A DNA stretch of 64,000 nt from Echinometra lucunter (GCA_029962745.1 JAPZVO010000024.1:256044-320043), one strand, 5' to 3'. Positions 39,273 through 50,578 are shown, counted from the stretch's first letter. Made by a program: numbers and translations. The notes: a model not told the origin generated them from the sequence alone.

Positions 39273-39283
39273 GGGGAATTCCC
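39273..39283. promoter_or_regulatory. Palindromic NF-kappaB site upstream of the Bcl-3-like gene
   Basis: GGGGAATTCCC matches the kappaB consensus GGGRNWYYCC, and its core GGGAATTCCC is a perfect palindrome. It lies about 190 bp before the predicted ATG. Vertebrate BCL3 is itself an NF-kappaB target, which makes a functional site plausible. An acceptor-like sequence at 39380-39391 leaves open whether the site is promoter or first-intron DNA. Confidence 0.5.
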
Positions 39284-39421
39284 GTTTTTTGAACATTTGC
39301 ACATTTCAGCGTCCTTCGCACATACAAGTGTACACATCGCATGCTTTACAACGTGCTAGGATAATTGGATATGGTGTGTGCATTTTGACTACAGGGATAT
39401 CCGCTTCAGTTCCAGTATGGA

Positions 39422-39444
39422 ATGTGATGGAGTTTAATAGATAA
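39422..39444 (+). promoter_or_regulatory. Two overlapping minimal uORFs
   Basis: ATGTGA at 39422-39427 is a start codon directly followed by a stop. It overlaps ATGGAGTTTAATAGATAA (39427-39444), a five-codon ORF. The main start is 26 bases downstream. Start-stop uORFs can restrain translation of regulatory proteins. Whether these are in the mature transcript depends on the unmapped 5' end. Confidence 0.45.
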
Positions 39445-39470
39445 GGAAGTCGCTGCGTGTGATTACAACA

Positions 39471-40791
39471 ATGAGTTTAGAAAAGGGGGAGACTTTGGAG
39501 GTGGACGTCTCTGCCCCTCTTGATTTACGCGTAAAGAAGGAAGTGAAGGTTGAACCAAAAACACCAGTACAGGAGAATGTTCCTCTCAATCTTTCCAAGC
39601 CGGTGTTTCCCAATCCTGCGCCTCCAGCTCCATCAGCACCTCCTCTTCCAGCACCACCGCCAGCTAAGGTTTTGAAGAGAGAACTGGAGGGCGCAGAGGT
39701 CAGGAGCAAACCCAGTGGTCCAGCCGTACGAGCTGCAGCACCGCCTCCTCTTGTGAAGCATACGACAGTTGCAGGGAATGTGAGCAAAACGATGCTTGTT
39801 AGGCCGCCATCCAAGGTTGGAGGTCCGCTGCCTCACCAGATTCATGTGGTATCGCCTCCTGACGCGCTGGTTTCTGGTGCTGCGAGCTCAATAAAGAAGC
39901 AAGCCTCTTCTCATGGTCCCCATCACTATATGCTTCCAGCGCATCTCAGTCCACACGCCATCGCATTGGAAACCGTTGTAGGAAGCCCAAAGATGCCCGT
40001 GGCTACGGTGAGTAGCAACCATGCTCCAGTTACCACCGGGACGGCGCCTCAAGCTACACACGGGGGACCACCGAAATCTGTTCAAACATCGCACGGAGCA
40101 CCTTCAGCTCTTTCGCCGTCCAAGGGGCAGAGACCAATAAATCAGGCGCCAGCAAAAGCCCCTTCGCCAACAAACGCCTCTACATCGGAGCATTACGCCA
40201 AGGCCCCCAGTCCTCGGTCGCATCCGAAGAAAAAGACTTCACCAATACCAAGAGAAAGCCCAGTGCCAAGGGAAAGTCCGGTGCATATGATTCCTGTAGC
40301 GACTGAGTCCGGCGCTCCCAAAGTGTCTCCAACCCCAAAAGTGAGACAGGAGAAACAGGCACAGATACCACACGGAATACACCCAGGAATGCCTACAAGC
40401 ATGGACAGATTAGTAATACACGGGGCATCGGTTGGACCTTATTCAGGGAATTCGCAGAAACACCCGCCAGGTCATCCTTCTGGTCATCCATCTCCTGGCG
40501 GACCGCTACCGCAGGAATCGCCGTCTCACCCGCGTCCACGCGTACAACATAGTAAGAAATCGCCTAGCTCGCCGCCGCCGTCGGCCAAAGGAACCGTATC
40601 TCAGGATCAGGAGATTACCGCGGTAGCGCGTCACCGCTTACCGCAACAGCTACCACGTCATGCACTGCCTCAGCATGTGTCTCCACCGCAGCGTTTACCG
40701 GTTGGAACTGCCCCTCACCCCGTTCAGGCTCCACCAGTAGAAGCTCTGCTTAGGCCTCGTCACCCTGTCACTGCTGTGTCGCAACCAGAAG
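39471..40791 (+). CDS. Bcl-3-like gene, exon 1 (Pro/Ser-rich N-terminal region)
   Basis: The start ATG (ACAACAATGAG) is preceded by an in-frame TAG at 39438. The exon encodes 440 residues and ends at GAAG|GTATGT, phase 1. The protein begins MSLEKGETLEVDVSAPLDLRVKK. APLDLR corresponds in place and sequence to the PVDLR motif at the start of vertebrate Bcl-3, and VPLNLSK follows 22 residues later; both resemble CtBP-docking PxDLS. The remainder is low-complexity Pro, Ser, Ala and His with repeated SP and RESPV units, which are candidate proline-directed kinase sites. Disordered Pro/Ser-rich termini are typical of nuclear Bcl-3. At 440 residues it is far longer than the human N-terminal region of about 130. 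Beyond the donor the frame stops at 40872. Gene assignment rests on the later ankyrin exon. Confidence 0.85.
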
Positions 40792-41252
40792 GTATGTTCA
40801 ACATCACTCAACAACTCCTGCTTCAGTTTTTCGGTTTGTTATTCTTAAGTGGACCCATCATTTTAGGACTCTGATGTTGCATTACTGTTCTGTAATTATA
40901 ATTGCAAAGTTAACAAGTAACGTTGTGTTGTACCAATCCATATTGTCCCTCGAATGTTTTGATTTGTTAAAAAGCTCTTATTGTCCAGTTTGTAGATGGG
41001 CCCTATCTGAAACAGTTTTTAAATTTCATGAGTAAACATGACTGTTATTGAGGAATAACTCTTCTAGTGAAGGTGTAGGGCTGATAAGTTTTCAATAATT
41101 CCACGGGTCCTTTGCAGCTTGAATGCACTTACATGTATATCACTCTCTAATTGATCATAAGATACAGTTATCTTGTAATTATGCCGATTTCAGCATTTCA
41201 ATCTAAATGCATGTAGACTAAATTTAAAATAATTGGACGTTCTTGACTAAAG

Positions 41253-41768
41253 GTGTCTCGATTTACCCTCCACGTGCCACCCGTCCACTATCCGGTACCC
41301 TACCAGGACCACATGGACCACCACCTGCACTCTCCCAAGCTCCTCCTCATTCCTCCCAACCAAGCTACTCTCGACCCCGCCCCTTGTCTCCTCCCCACAC
41401 CACTAAGGAGGTGTCGACCCACTCCCCACCCTCCATCACCTCCTCCTCCTCCTCCTCCTCCTCTTCCTCCTCCTCATCCCAACCACACCCAGTTGCTCCA
41501 CCTTTTCGTGAGATGCACCACCCGGAGAGGGTGCGGCACCCGGGAGCAGCGGGCCAGGGATACATCCCGCCACCTCCTCCCAGCAGCGAATACTACCCCA
41601 TGAGACCAAGAGTGCCTCAACCCTCCTCCGCCGCCGCCACCACCGGTCCGGCCCTTCCCCCTGGAGTACCACCCCTGGTGCAGACGCCTGGCCCAATGCA
41701 GACGCCTGGCCCAATGCAGACGCCTGGCCCAATGCAGACTCCTGGCCCAATGCAGACTCCTGGACAAA
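41253..41768 (+). CDS. Bcl-3-like gene, exon 2
   Basis: The acceptor is GACTAAAG, with a weak pyrimidine tract. The first two bases GT complete a Gly codon with the G left by exon 1 (..QPEG-VSIYPP). The exon encodes 172 residues rich in Pro, Ser, His and Tyr, including a poly-Ser run from a TCC repeat near 41445. It ends with a tandem (MQTPGP) repeat at 41692-41764, an 18-bp unit in at least four copies. The donor is CAAA|GTAAGT, phase 1. No folded domain is present. The 18-bp repeat is nearly identical between units, so its length probably varies between individuals. Confidence 0.8.
41692..41764 (+). repeat. 18-bp coding minisatellite (MQTPGP)n
   Basis: The unit CAGACGCCTGGCCCAATG is repeated about four times, with a C/T change in later units. 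It keeps the reading frame and adds Thr-Pro motifs. Confidence 0.92.
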
Positions 41769-41850
41769 GTAAGTTCTTTGATTGTTTCATCCTTGACCAG
41801 ACCTGTGTATTTTTAAGCCATTCTGATTTTTCTATTCAGCATTAAATTGA

Positions 41851-41919
41851 TTCAGTTAGAATTCAGCATTAATACACGAGTATTAAATACTCGTGTATTA
41901 ATGCTGAATTTTAACTGAA
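41851..41919. repeat. 34-bp hairpin in intron 2
   Basis: Arms 41851-41884 and 41886-41919 are reverse complements with one mismatch and a one-base loop. The loop is too small for a normal microRNA precursor. It may be a cruciform or a tiny fold-back element. It starts 83 bp after the exon 2 donor. Confidence 0.9.
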
Positions 41920-44050
41920 AGGTTCATAATAAAACACACAACGCACAAATCTGTTGCTGACATTAGCACAATTACACCACAGAGGGATAGGCATACCTTA
42001 CGTGCAGGGAGTGCGGGCAGTGATGTCATCACTGAAATCTTTAAACTAGCCATACAAAGCACATACCGGATAATCACATCAAGTTCAAAGGTCACTGCAA
42101 TACCTTCGTCTGCCATTGTACTCTTATCCGTGAGCATTTGCTTTTTCAATGATTGTCATTTAAACAAAAGACGATTTTCAGTCATTTTGATGATTTCAAT
42201 ACCTCATAATACACAATAATGATTGTTGTCTGCGTCATAATCCATATCACCTTTAACTGTAGAGTCCTGACGTCATCAAGTACATGTAAGTCCTTAAAAT
42301 CTCTGTAACAAAGACGTACCGGAACATCACGTCCCGTTGTCAACTAGACTTTGCTTTTATTAGCTTTGCAAGAAATCTTGTTAGACGCCACTAATTGTCT
42401 TTGAAATATCGTATCAGCAAATTTTCTTTTGCATTGAACTGTGAATATTGCTCAAGGAAATAAGGCGGTTCTGGAGCGATGCAGTTTTGGCAGTTGAAAA
42501 CTGACATCTTTCTTCGTACGTACATGCATGTTATTTGTGCGTAGTGACAAGGGTTGAGGAAAGATGAAGAAAACGAATAATATTTGACTAGAGTATATTA
42601 GTTTGCCAGAAGTCTTCAAAGTACTGACCGGTAAAAGAAAGCCAAACGTGCTACTAAAAATGCAACCAAAAATGGCTTCTGGAACTGGATTGCATGGGGC
42701 ACATGTTTACAAATTTGTCAATTGTTTATGCTAGTATTCGATAAAAGTTATGGCTAAAGGTATGAGGGAAGGGGGCGGCTTCCTGGTACTTGAGTCTCCC
42801 TTTACCCGTAATCAATAACCATTTGTCTTCCGATCCAGAACAACTTGAAAAGATTAATTGCCATATTTGTACATGACACTTGACAAATACGTGGCTGAGA
42901 TTACAAAGAACATTAGTTTGTAATATTACCTAGGGTAAAGTCCCGGAACCATCTGCCAAAACAAACATTATGCATGGTCATTAAGCTTTAAACTTAGAGA
43001 GAAAGTCGAGATCTTAGAAACGTAAGAATAATTTGTGGGCTTTCTAATTCTTATTATGTTGTAGTTTGGAAGAATATCCTAGCACAAATTCCCCCTGAAA
43101 AGGATTGCGCTCCAAATGCTATCAATTTTTAAATATAGGCAAGAAACCGCGAGTGTTTGGCCGGAATATTCGTGTGTAGTCCCATCTACCCATTTCTGCG
43201 TGCAGTCATGCAGTGCATGTCCTTTTTTTTTTTAGCAAGATTGAGTCGATGTTTGTAAGATTTTGACGACTTCAACACCTCAAGTATATACCAACACTTA
43301 ATCAGCCACAATTCGGGCTTTAATCCATGCTCAGAACTCAACTTATTTTTTGAAGTTTGAACTGTTGAAAAAAAGTTTATTTCTCTGTGTGCAGTCAGTG
43401 TTCGGATTTATTACAAAACCAATATAGCTGTTTGGCAGTAATGAAACTACAGAAATTGGCAGCGATGAAGTTACAGAAATCGGCATTAGAAAATTCTAAA
43501 AATGAGAAGGTAACCCCCAAAATCAACACCGATTACAATACTCTGACTTGAGAAAATATTTTGTATACTGATGCATCAATAGATGTCCTTCGGTTGTAGA
43601 ATAAATCTCTGTTGCTATATGAAAATCATCGGCGAATGGAAAAGATTTTTCGAGGAGAGTATCGTTTGCAAATTTTTGTTACGGTTGAAAAGATGCCTCC
43701 GCCGGGAATCGAACCCGGGCCTTTGGCTATGAACGCCTATGCCTTAACAACTAGATTATTATTTCCATAATTAAAGAAAAGTGGCGGTGGTATAAACGTT
43801 GTTATTAATGTTTTTGTTATCAGGGTTTTTCTTTTTTTTTTCTTCGAAATACCTGTTCGTTAAATTTCCTCTGAGTAACATCTGACGAGGGCCTATTTCT
43901 CGAAGCCGTCATAATTCCAATTTCTTTGATAACCCAGAGATACGTGTTATAGAATAAACGTGCGTTTCGATGAGATGTCCACGAACTAACTTAGACTTAA
44001 CACGGTTTCAAGAAACAGCCCGCAAATCCTGAAGGCATGGGGTTGATAGT
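41920..44050. other. Intron 2 of the Bcl-3-like gene, 5' part
   Basis: No exon is recognised. 42990-43200 is a diverged copy of the repeat at 29500-29740. A tRNA-like fragment is at 43694-43760. Confidence 0.5.
43694..43760 (-). pseudogene. tRNA-like fragment
   Basis: The minus strand has a good B box and T arm (CCCGGGTTCGATTCCCGG) followed by CGGAGGC. The 5' acceptor strand GCCTCCG is missing and the anticodon stem is weak. It is probably a tRNA pseudogene or SINE head. Confidence 0.55.
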
Positions 44051-44051
44051 A

Positions 44052-44267
44052 ACCAGGGGCGGCGCCAGGGTATATTAATAGGGGGCCAAGATGACCCACA
44101 GGAGAGTTTATTTATGTCTTTAAATTAACAAATTGGGGTATTATTAAATGCATGGCACAGCCCTCTCTTTCCCCAGACTCTTCTTCTTTCTTCTTTTTCT
44201 TCTTTTTCCCCCTCTTTTTTTATCACTCCCCCCCCCCCCCCCCCCCCCTCTGTAGCGCAGCCCCTGA
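44052..44267. mobile_element. G/C-tract repeat with CAGGGGC(G)GCGCC ends
   Basis: CCAGGGGCGGCGCCAGG on the left mirrors TGTAGCGCAGCCCCTG on the right. The interior has T/C-rich sequence and C22 at about 44227-44248. Several other homopolymers in the window lie in similar surroundings. Confidence 0.5.
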
Positions 44268-44989
44268 TCGTATCAGAAAAGGGAAATGTTAGGAAAGAAA
44301 AATGATTATTCTGCCGCTTAACAGTGATTTTTTTTCTTAATCACCAGAAGATGCATTAGACGTTATATTTTGACATTATCCATCTTAAATTACAAGCATG
44401 TTTTCATCTCTTTCCTGGAAAGCCGAAACGGACGGAAGCGGATCTACAATAGCACTTGATTTACTGTTCCCCTCTGGTCTCTCCTCCTAGTATAGCCGAA
44501 TTGGCTGTGTAGGCGTTTCTCCCTACTCTTCTTCGAATGGTGCAGTGGGTTCTGAATGAGCATAGGTGGTGGGTGAATCCCCTCTATAAGGGACCGCCAT
44601 TTGACGTGCTTTTTGAGAGACGGAGAGTTTTCCTCTGGAACATAGCCAGCGTCTATTAAAAAAAAGGGGGGGGGGGCACACATTAACACACAACGCAGGC
44701 TTCAGAAACCCGGGCGGGGGGGGGGGGGGCTTCAGTCTTGGGGAAGGGGGGCTAATACATCGAACCCCGAATCTTTGTTTCTACAAAATTGACTGAGCCA
44801 ACTCGGTACTCAGATTTGGGTATTTTCGGTTTTCAAATATTTAGTCCCTCCCCCTCATCCCCTCATATTACGGATTTTAGAAAATAATTACCGTAAATTT
44901 CTGTAAAAACCAAAAAAATGTTAGAGGATACCAAAAACTTTGTATATACACACACATGTATTTATGTATTTTGTTATTAAGTTTTGTCA

Positions 44990-45110
44990 TGAGTTTCTTT
45001 TCATGATTTTGTTGACTATTATTGTTACTTTTAATTTAGTTCTCAGGGCCTCATTTGGTGATAATGAGTCACCCTGTCTAAGTATCAGAAATAAATAAAT
45101 AATTTCTTTT
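44990..45110 (+). mobile_element. Decayed LINE 3' tail
   Basis: TTCTCAGGGCCTCATTTGGTGATAATGAGTCACCCTG is followed by AATAAATAAATAA. It is similar in plan to the tail at 1-252. Confidence 0.45.
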
Positions 45111-47315
45111 TTTTTTTTAATGAGCACGTATCATAACGCTCGGGTTGTAATGGAACTATGCAGTTAAATAAGTAAGGGAACCAATTAACTCGACATTGTC
45201 TTTTAGTCTCTCATGCTTGATGATGTGCCACACACTTAACATAAAACTAGAATATAACCTTTAAGGCAGCCTATGTTTTTGACTTTCGTTTATTTCATGT
45301 CCATTCTTGAAATTATCAGTATGCGTAATAGAAAGTGATACTTATAATACTGGCGCGAAGCCAATGCAACATCCCCTTTCCTTGGGAGCGGGGATTCCCC
45401 ACTGCATGGACCACGTGATCTTCACAATGGCGCCAATGCTGTATTCAGACTGTATATACACTTAAGGGTACAGTGTAAAGAGAAATATCCATTCAATATC
45501 CTGTCGGTTGTTAAGCATTTTGTCGCATGTATAGAAATTATACGACGATTAAATACCTTGTTAATTGCTTGTCTGAAGCATACGATGTTTTTTCAATCGG
45601 TCTAGGACAGAATTATACATTTTTCATCCTCTTTCGTTTTATCTCGAAAGGTGTACTATTTTGGAGCCTGAGCCCACACCATAAATATAGTAGAAACATT
45701 GGAATACGGAATACAGAATAATAATGATACACATACTTAAATACTTGAAGAAGTTTCAGTGCTCCGGGAACGGGAAATTCCATATTGCATACTGAAAAAG
45801 TGAACGATGTATAGACCTATTCCAAAGCTAAGCGAGAACCTCTCTTAAAAAGAAATGATAAAAAGAAATGAATATACATCAAGATTTTTAAAATGATTTT
45901 GTCTAACTGGACAAGAAAAAATTGCTTTTTAATCATGTTAATTATTTGTGTTGATTGCAACAATTCCTCTATTTCATAGAAAAAACGGTCATCTTAGGAA
46001 TAAAGTAAGAAATGTGATCCTGTACGACAAGCATTTAAAACGGAAAGTCCCCTTCTAAACGCTCTTGTATGGTTTGTTATGGTTATGGGACGGGGGGGGG
46101 GGGGCTGCTGAGTAAGTCGGAAATTTCAAAATTGCCCGTAGAGACAGACCCTGAATTATGGAAATCGGGTCTTGAGTCGGGAGTTTCGAAGTGATGGTCT
46201 GGCATTGTGACCCCTGACCTGAACCCTTTCATCACGTGGTGCTCTTGATAAACCACATCTCACTGCATGGAGACATTCTGTACTTGGCAACCTTTCAGAA
46301 TTTACGAGAGACTGTGGTTTGCTGCATAAAAATCCCCGGATTCGAGCAAATATACAAAGAGACCTGTAAGTGTAGACACTGGCGTATTGAGCCTTTTTTT
46401 TGGGGGGGGGGGAGGGTGGGGGCTGCGCTGTCCCCCCCCCCAAAAAAAAAAAAAAAAAATAATAATAATAATAAGTACTGTACACAGTGTATGTTTACAA
46501 AGAGATATACATGTAGACATACACTTTCTTAAGGCTGGTCATTCTTTTAAAGAACAAAAGCTTCTGTAGAGAAATAGAGAAAAGAGAAAATGGCTCGTCA
46601 AAATCGTCAAAATGTTTACAGTTGAAAGCGTGCATGCCCGCATATTTCTGAAAATAATATGTGCTTGCGTATATTCATATTTCTACCTTCTGTTAAAATA
46701 TCTAGGGAAGTAACAATATCAAAAACAATGCAAGCTGGTATTTATTTGTGAAAAGGAATGTGTATCAATCATGGCCATACACGCATAGGGGGTTATGGGG
46801 AAGTTGCCCCCCCCCCCTAGAAATTTTCAAAACCCCACTTTTTTGTATTTTTCCTTACCTTTTTATTGAGAGTTTACCCCAAATTCCACCAAAAATGTGC
46901 ACCAGATAGTTCAATTTCAGTTGTAAAATTGCAAAAGCTCCCGCTCGGTCGTTTCACTCCCTCGCTTGAGTGTTCTCTCAAATATTGAAAATATTCTTGC
47001 CCCCCTAGGAAAAAAATCCTGCGTACGGCCTGGTATCAATAGAATATCAGCCGGCCCATCGCAGTGTGAATCAGGGAAAGTACTCATTTGAAAAATCAGT
47101 GTTATTTCACCATGAAAGCTTTAGGAATTCTTTGGGGCTGTTCTTTCAACCCCTATAAATTTTACTTGTAATGCATTCTTTTTGTATTTTTTAAATGATC
47201 AGATTATTCCGTAGCATTATTCCACTTAACAGCAAAGATTTCTTTTAAAAAATCTCAAGCACAAAAAGCAGATCGGGGACAATGCCAAACTTGCGAAAGC
47301 TGATCTACATCATCT
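45111..47315. other. Intron 2, no exon recognised
   Basis: It contains kappaB-like matches at 45390-45400 and 45772-45781. There is a poly-G at 46093-46104 and a composite T-G-C-A-(AAT)n tract at 46394-46474. G/C-rich repeat pieces lie near 46785-47035. Confidence 0.5.
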
Positions 47316-47529
47316 GGGGGTGTTTCACAAAGAGTTAAGTTTGACTTAAAGTCGTGCTTAAGCGCCATGCGCATCCGGTATTCAACGCGTAATCTCATTG
47401 ATAGACTTTCCTATAGTGCGCGTCCCCTGAGCATGCTCTGACCAATGGGGTGATGCGTAATACAGAGCACGCAAGTAGGAATTTAAGTGCGACTTTAGTC
47501 AAACTTAAATCTTTGTGAAACACCCCCCT
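47316..47529. mobile_element. MITE with GGGGTGTTTCACAAAG ends
   Basis: GGGGGTGTTTCACAAAGAGTTAAG..GACTTAAAGTCG at the left mirrors CGACTTTAGTC..CTTAAATCTTTGTGAAACACCCCCC at the right. About 0.21 kb, non-coding. Confidence 0.85.
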
Positions 47530-47678
47530 GGCCTCCATTTTGTTTCTTTCTTTTTATAATTTTCTTAACCCTCGTTGCTCTTTCACACACCGGATGTTAG
47601 GTGAATTACTATGTAGGAGGTGTTTGTATCCTAAGGAAGCAGGATCATGCTGGGTTCATTTAAAGCTGAAGTTGAGTT

Positions 47679-48080
47679 ATAGAGCACCGAAGCGATGACG
47701 TCACAAAAAAACTTTTTTTGAATTTCAGAATTTCGGATACCATGTCTCGATGAAGCATGATGAAAAACATCTACAGCCCAAATTTTATGGGAATCGGCTC
47801 ATGGGGACCCGATATGAGGCCGCATGAATACCTACCCCACTGAAAGCAGTGTAAATTGGCCTGGTTCTAAACAGTTACGAACCAGGCCAATTTACAGATT
47901 TCAATATTTAGGCATTCATGTGGCCATACCTTGGGCCACTGTGAACCGATTCACGTCACATTTGGTGTGTGGAGGTTTTTCATCATGCTCTGCCGGAATA
48001 TAGTCATGAAAATGCTCAAATGTAAAAAAAAAAAAAAAAAAAAATTGATGACGTCACACTTCGGTACTCCATACACACTA
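47679..48080. mobile_element. 0.4-kb fold-back MITE with TGACGTCA near both ends
   Basis: AGAGCACCGAAGCGATGACGTCAC on the left mirrors GATGACGTCACACTTCGGTACTCC on the right. At the centre AAATTGGCCTGGTTC..GAACCAGGCCAATTT (47862-47894) is a near-perfect hairpin. The whole element folds on itself. Confidence 0.82.
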
Positions 48081-48525
48081 AACACATACTAGTCAGGTTG
48101 GACTAGATTACCGGATCACACGGGCACTTACTCTTTTTTAGTCAAATGTGACTAGATTCTCGTCAAAATGACCCGAATTCTATTCGATTTATCGAAGAAC
48201 TAACACTTTTCTTGTCAAAATTGACACACTTCTAGTCAAAATGACCAGAATTCTAGTAACTTATTTAAGTAGAACACGGGATCCCATGGCACTTACTCTT
48301 TTCTAGTCAATGCATAATTCTAGTAAAATGAACCAAACTTTTACCAAAATTCTAGTCAATTTCTCTAGAATCAAGTCAGAGTATAGTGTTGGTGCCTGTA
48401 TGATCCGGTAGACTAGTCAATGTTAGTACTAGAATCTAGTAATTTTTACTAGAAATGTGCCACTTATGACTAGAGTAGTACTAGTCTGTCAAATTTGACT
48501 AGATTTGTTTTTAGAGTGTGAGTTA
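48064..48525. mobile_element. Element built of CTAGTCAAA / TTTGACTAG repeats
   Basis: CACACTAAACACATACTAGTCAG on the left corresponds to the inverted CACTCTAAAAACAAATCTAGTCAAA on the right. Inside are more than ten CTAGTCAAA-type words in both orientations. Non-coding; it abuts or overlaps the preceding element. Confidence 0.65.
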
Positions 48526-48734
48526 TGGTTATGCGATATTGTGAAAGAAATTCCATCAAATAAATTGCTCAAGGTTGATAACTAGTGAAGATCTTCACGT
48601 TTTCATGGTTTTGGAATGATCAAAGTGATGAGAAAATTGGCTCACTGCACAAATTTTATTCAAACTTGCTTCTTTTTTTTTTTTTAAGAAACACACATGA
48701 ACGCGTTGGTGTCAATATTCCTATCGCACTTTAA

Positions 48735-48875
48735 TTTATTTAATGTGCGATGAAAGAGCAAGAAGATAAAATGCCTTGCTCAAGGGTACAAGTGCCGTGC
48801 CGGGGATCGAACCCCCGATTCTGGCGTCTCCATTCAAGCGCCTTAAACCACTGGACCACTGCACCTCTCCATCAC
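48735..48875 (-). mobile_element. tRNA-derived SINE, family B copy 1
   Basis: On the minus strand a tRNA-like head reads GTGGTCCAGTGGTTTAAGGCG..GGGGGTTCGATCCCCGG, with A- and B-box-like sequences. It is followed by CACTTGTACCCTTGAGCAAGGCA, a tail known from V-type SINEs. The copy at 55998-56070 has a related head. Confidence 0.65.
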
Positions 48876-49101
48876 AAGTTGCATGTGACTGCACACATAC
48901 ACACACGCACACACCTGTGGCGCAGATGTTTGGCCCAAACACTTTGGCCTTTTCTTGTCAAATGTGAGGGCATTAGCAGAGCATATCTTTTCAGTAAACA
49001 TTATTCATGATATTTTTCTAAGCAGACTAAAAAAAAAAGAGTGAAAAAAACTCAGAAATTACTTTCCACTCTTCCCCGTTTCCCAGAGCTCAGAGTTCTC
49101 T

Positions 49102-49518
49102 TTAACCCATTCGTGACAGAGGGTCCACATTTTGTGGTTTGGCCTAATATCTTTTTATGCAAAGCCCTAAAAATCATACCAAATACATGAGCAGAAAGAG
49201 CAAGAAATTCTACACAAACTGTGCCCATTTTGGTTGCGTCAATATTCGTTGTTTGATGCTGAAATTTTTTTAAAGGAAAATAAGCATTAAAATCCTTAAA
49301 TTGGCAATGTGATAGAAAGTTTAAAATCACCGTTTTTCCCTGCAAATTGGCAACTTTTTGACTTCTCATCATAATTTCTGTCAATTTATATTCATTTCAG
49401 ATACATGACGTTTTATAAGAAAAATGTAGCAATAAAATAAAAATGTTGGTGTTGTCAATTTGAAGAATAAAAGCTGATCAAATTAGGCTTTAAATAATTC
49501 CTGGCACGAATGGGTTCA
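49102..49518. mobile_element. piggyBac-like MITE, copy 2
   Basis: This is inverted relative to copy 1 and very similar to it. The left border is TTAA with CCCATTCGTGACAG; the right end is CTGGCACGAATGGG followed by TTCA, a mutated TTAA. Confidence 0.88.
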
Positions 49519-50020
49519 CATGTAGATAGTACAAAAGACACAGGCCAGGCAGACGTGATGGTCCAGTATCCATGTAATACTCGATCATCTTGATAGTGAA
49601 AATCTGGAAGAGGCGGGTCACATTCCGTATTTCTGAAAGGGGGCGGAGCACGATTCCAAATATCGCTGCGTAATGAGCAAATTTGAAAGACGTTTTCAAA
49701 TTTTCAATGTAAGGTTCAAAATTTGAAGGGGGCCATGAACATTATTAGGGAAACAGTTTTCGTGAAGGTTTTATTTTTTTTGGGGGGGGGGGGGGTGCCA
49801 GATATGCCCCACTTTTTTAACAAGGGGGGGGGAGGAAGCACGAGCCGTTATGCTGTATTAGAAATGCTTGAGGGCAGGTCCAATGTATTTGGCCCTGTCG
49901 CGTCGATGCCCTATATTGTTACCAAGTTTTATTGAGTTGTGGATATTGACATCAAATGTGTTTACGTCAAGTTTCATGGAAATACCTCTGGCAGGATTTT
50001 TTCTTACATAGTAGGGTGGG

Positions 50021-50205
50021 TTTCTTCTTCTTCTTCTTCTTCTTCTTCTTCTTCTTCTTCTTCTTCTTGTTCTTCTTCTTCTTCTTCTTCTTCTTCTACT
50101 TCTTTTCCTCCTTCTTCTTCTACTTTTTCTTCTTCTTCTTCTTCTTCTTCTTCTTCTTCTTCTTCTTCTTCTTTTTCTTCTTCTTCTTCTTCTTCTTCTT
50201 CTTCC
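50021..50205. repeat. (TTC)n microsatellite
   Basis: About 60 TTC units with a few interruptions. It explains the poly-Arg, poly-Ser and poly-Phe frames. A second block lies at 51907-52020. Confidence 0.95.
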
Positions 50206-50509
50206 TAATGCGATCACCAGAGTTACTTATTCATTTGGTAGGTTTCGACCGTTATGTATGAGACAAGATAGCTTGAACTTGCCCATATATAGCCATACAT
50301 GTACATGCTCCTCCACCTCCATGTAAAAGTCACCTTCTGCCATCTTAAGGAGAAAGTGTTATTGAGCGTAACCTGTCTAGAAAGATCACCTGTCGTTATA
50401 GTGGTCACTTTTCTCTGTTTTCCTCCGTTGGTCTTTGTAGACAGGTGTGATTTTTTTTTTTTTTCTTTCTTTCTTTTCTCAAAACTGTTGTGTCAAGGTC
50501 TCACGCACT

Positions 50510-50578
50510 ATGAACATGGCGAACAAAGAAAGCGGACAAAGTAAACAACCTCTCATTCTACCCTTCACAATGGTTCTG
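50510..50578 (+). CDS. Candidate first coding exon, plus copy of an inverted pair
   Basis: From the ATG at 50510 the frame reads MNMANKESGQSKQPLILPF then TMVL, 23 codons, and ends exactly at a strong donor, CTG|GTAAGT. An inverted duplicate lies at 50703-50771. The sequence resembles the short cytosolic N-terminus of a membrane protein, but I do not recognise the family. No downstream exon was identified. It lies inside intron 2 of the Bcl-3-like gene, so it would be a nested gene, a relic or captured sequence. Confidence 0.35.

Noticed and set aside
41851..41919. A microRNA precursor
   Set aside because: The loop is a single base and the arms are almost perfectly paired, unlike a microRNA hairpin.
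43694..43760. A functional minus-strand tRNA gene
   Set aside because: The T arm is fine, but the 5' acceptor strand is missing and the anticodon stem is weak.
37885..49384. A conserved protein of about 93-110 residues at 37885-38166 and 49052-49384
   Set aside because: Both are the same MITE translated. The third copy at 51085-51500 has a stop in this frame, and the family has no other coding signs.
49858..50261. Poly-Arg, poly-Ser and poly-Phe ORFs
   Set aside because: They come from the (TTC)n microsatellite on both strands.
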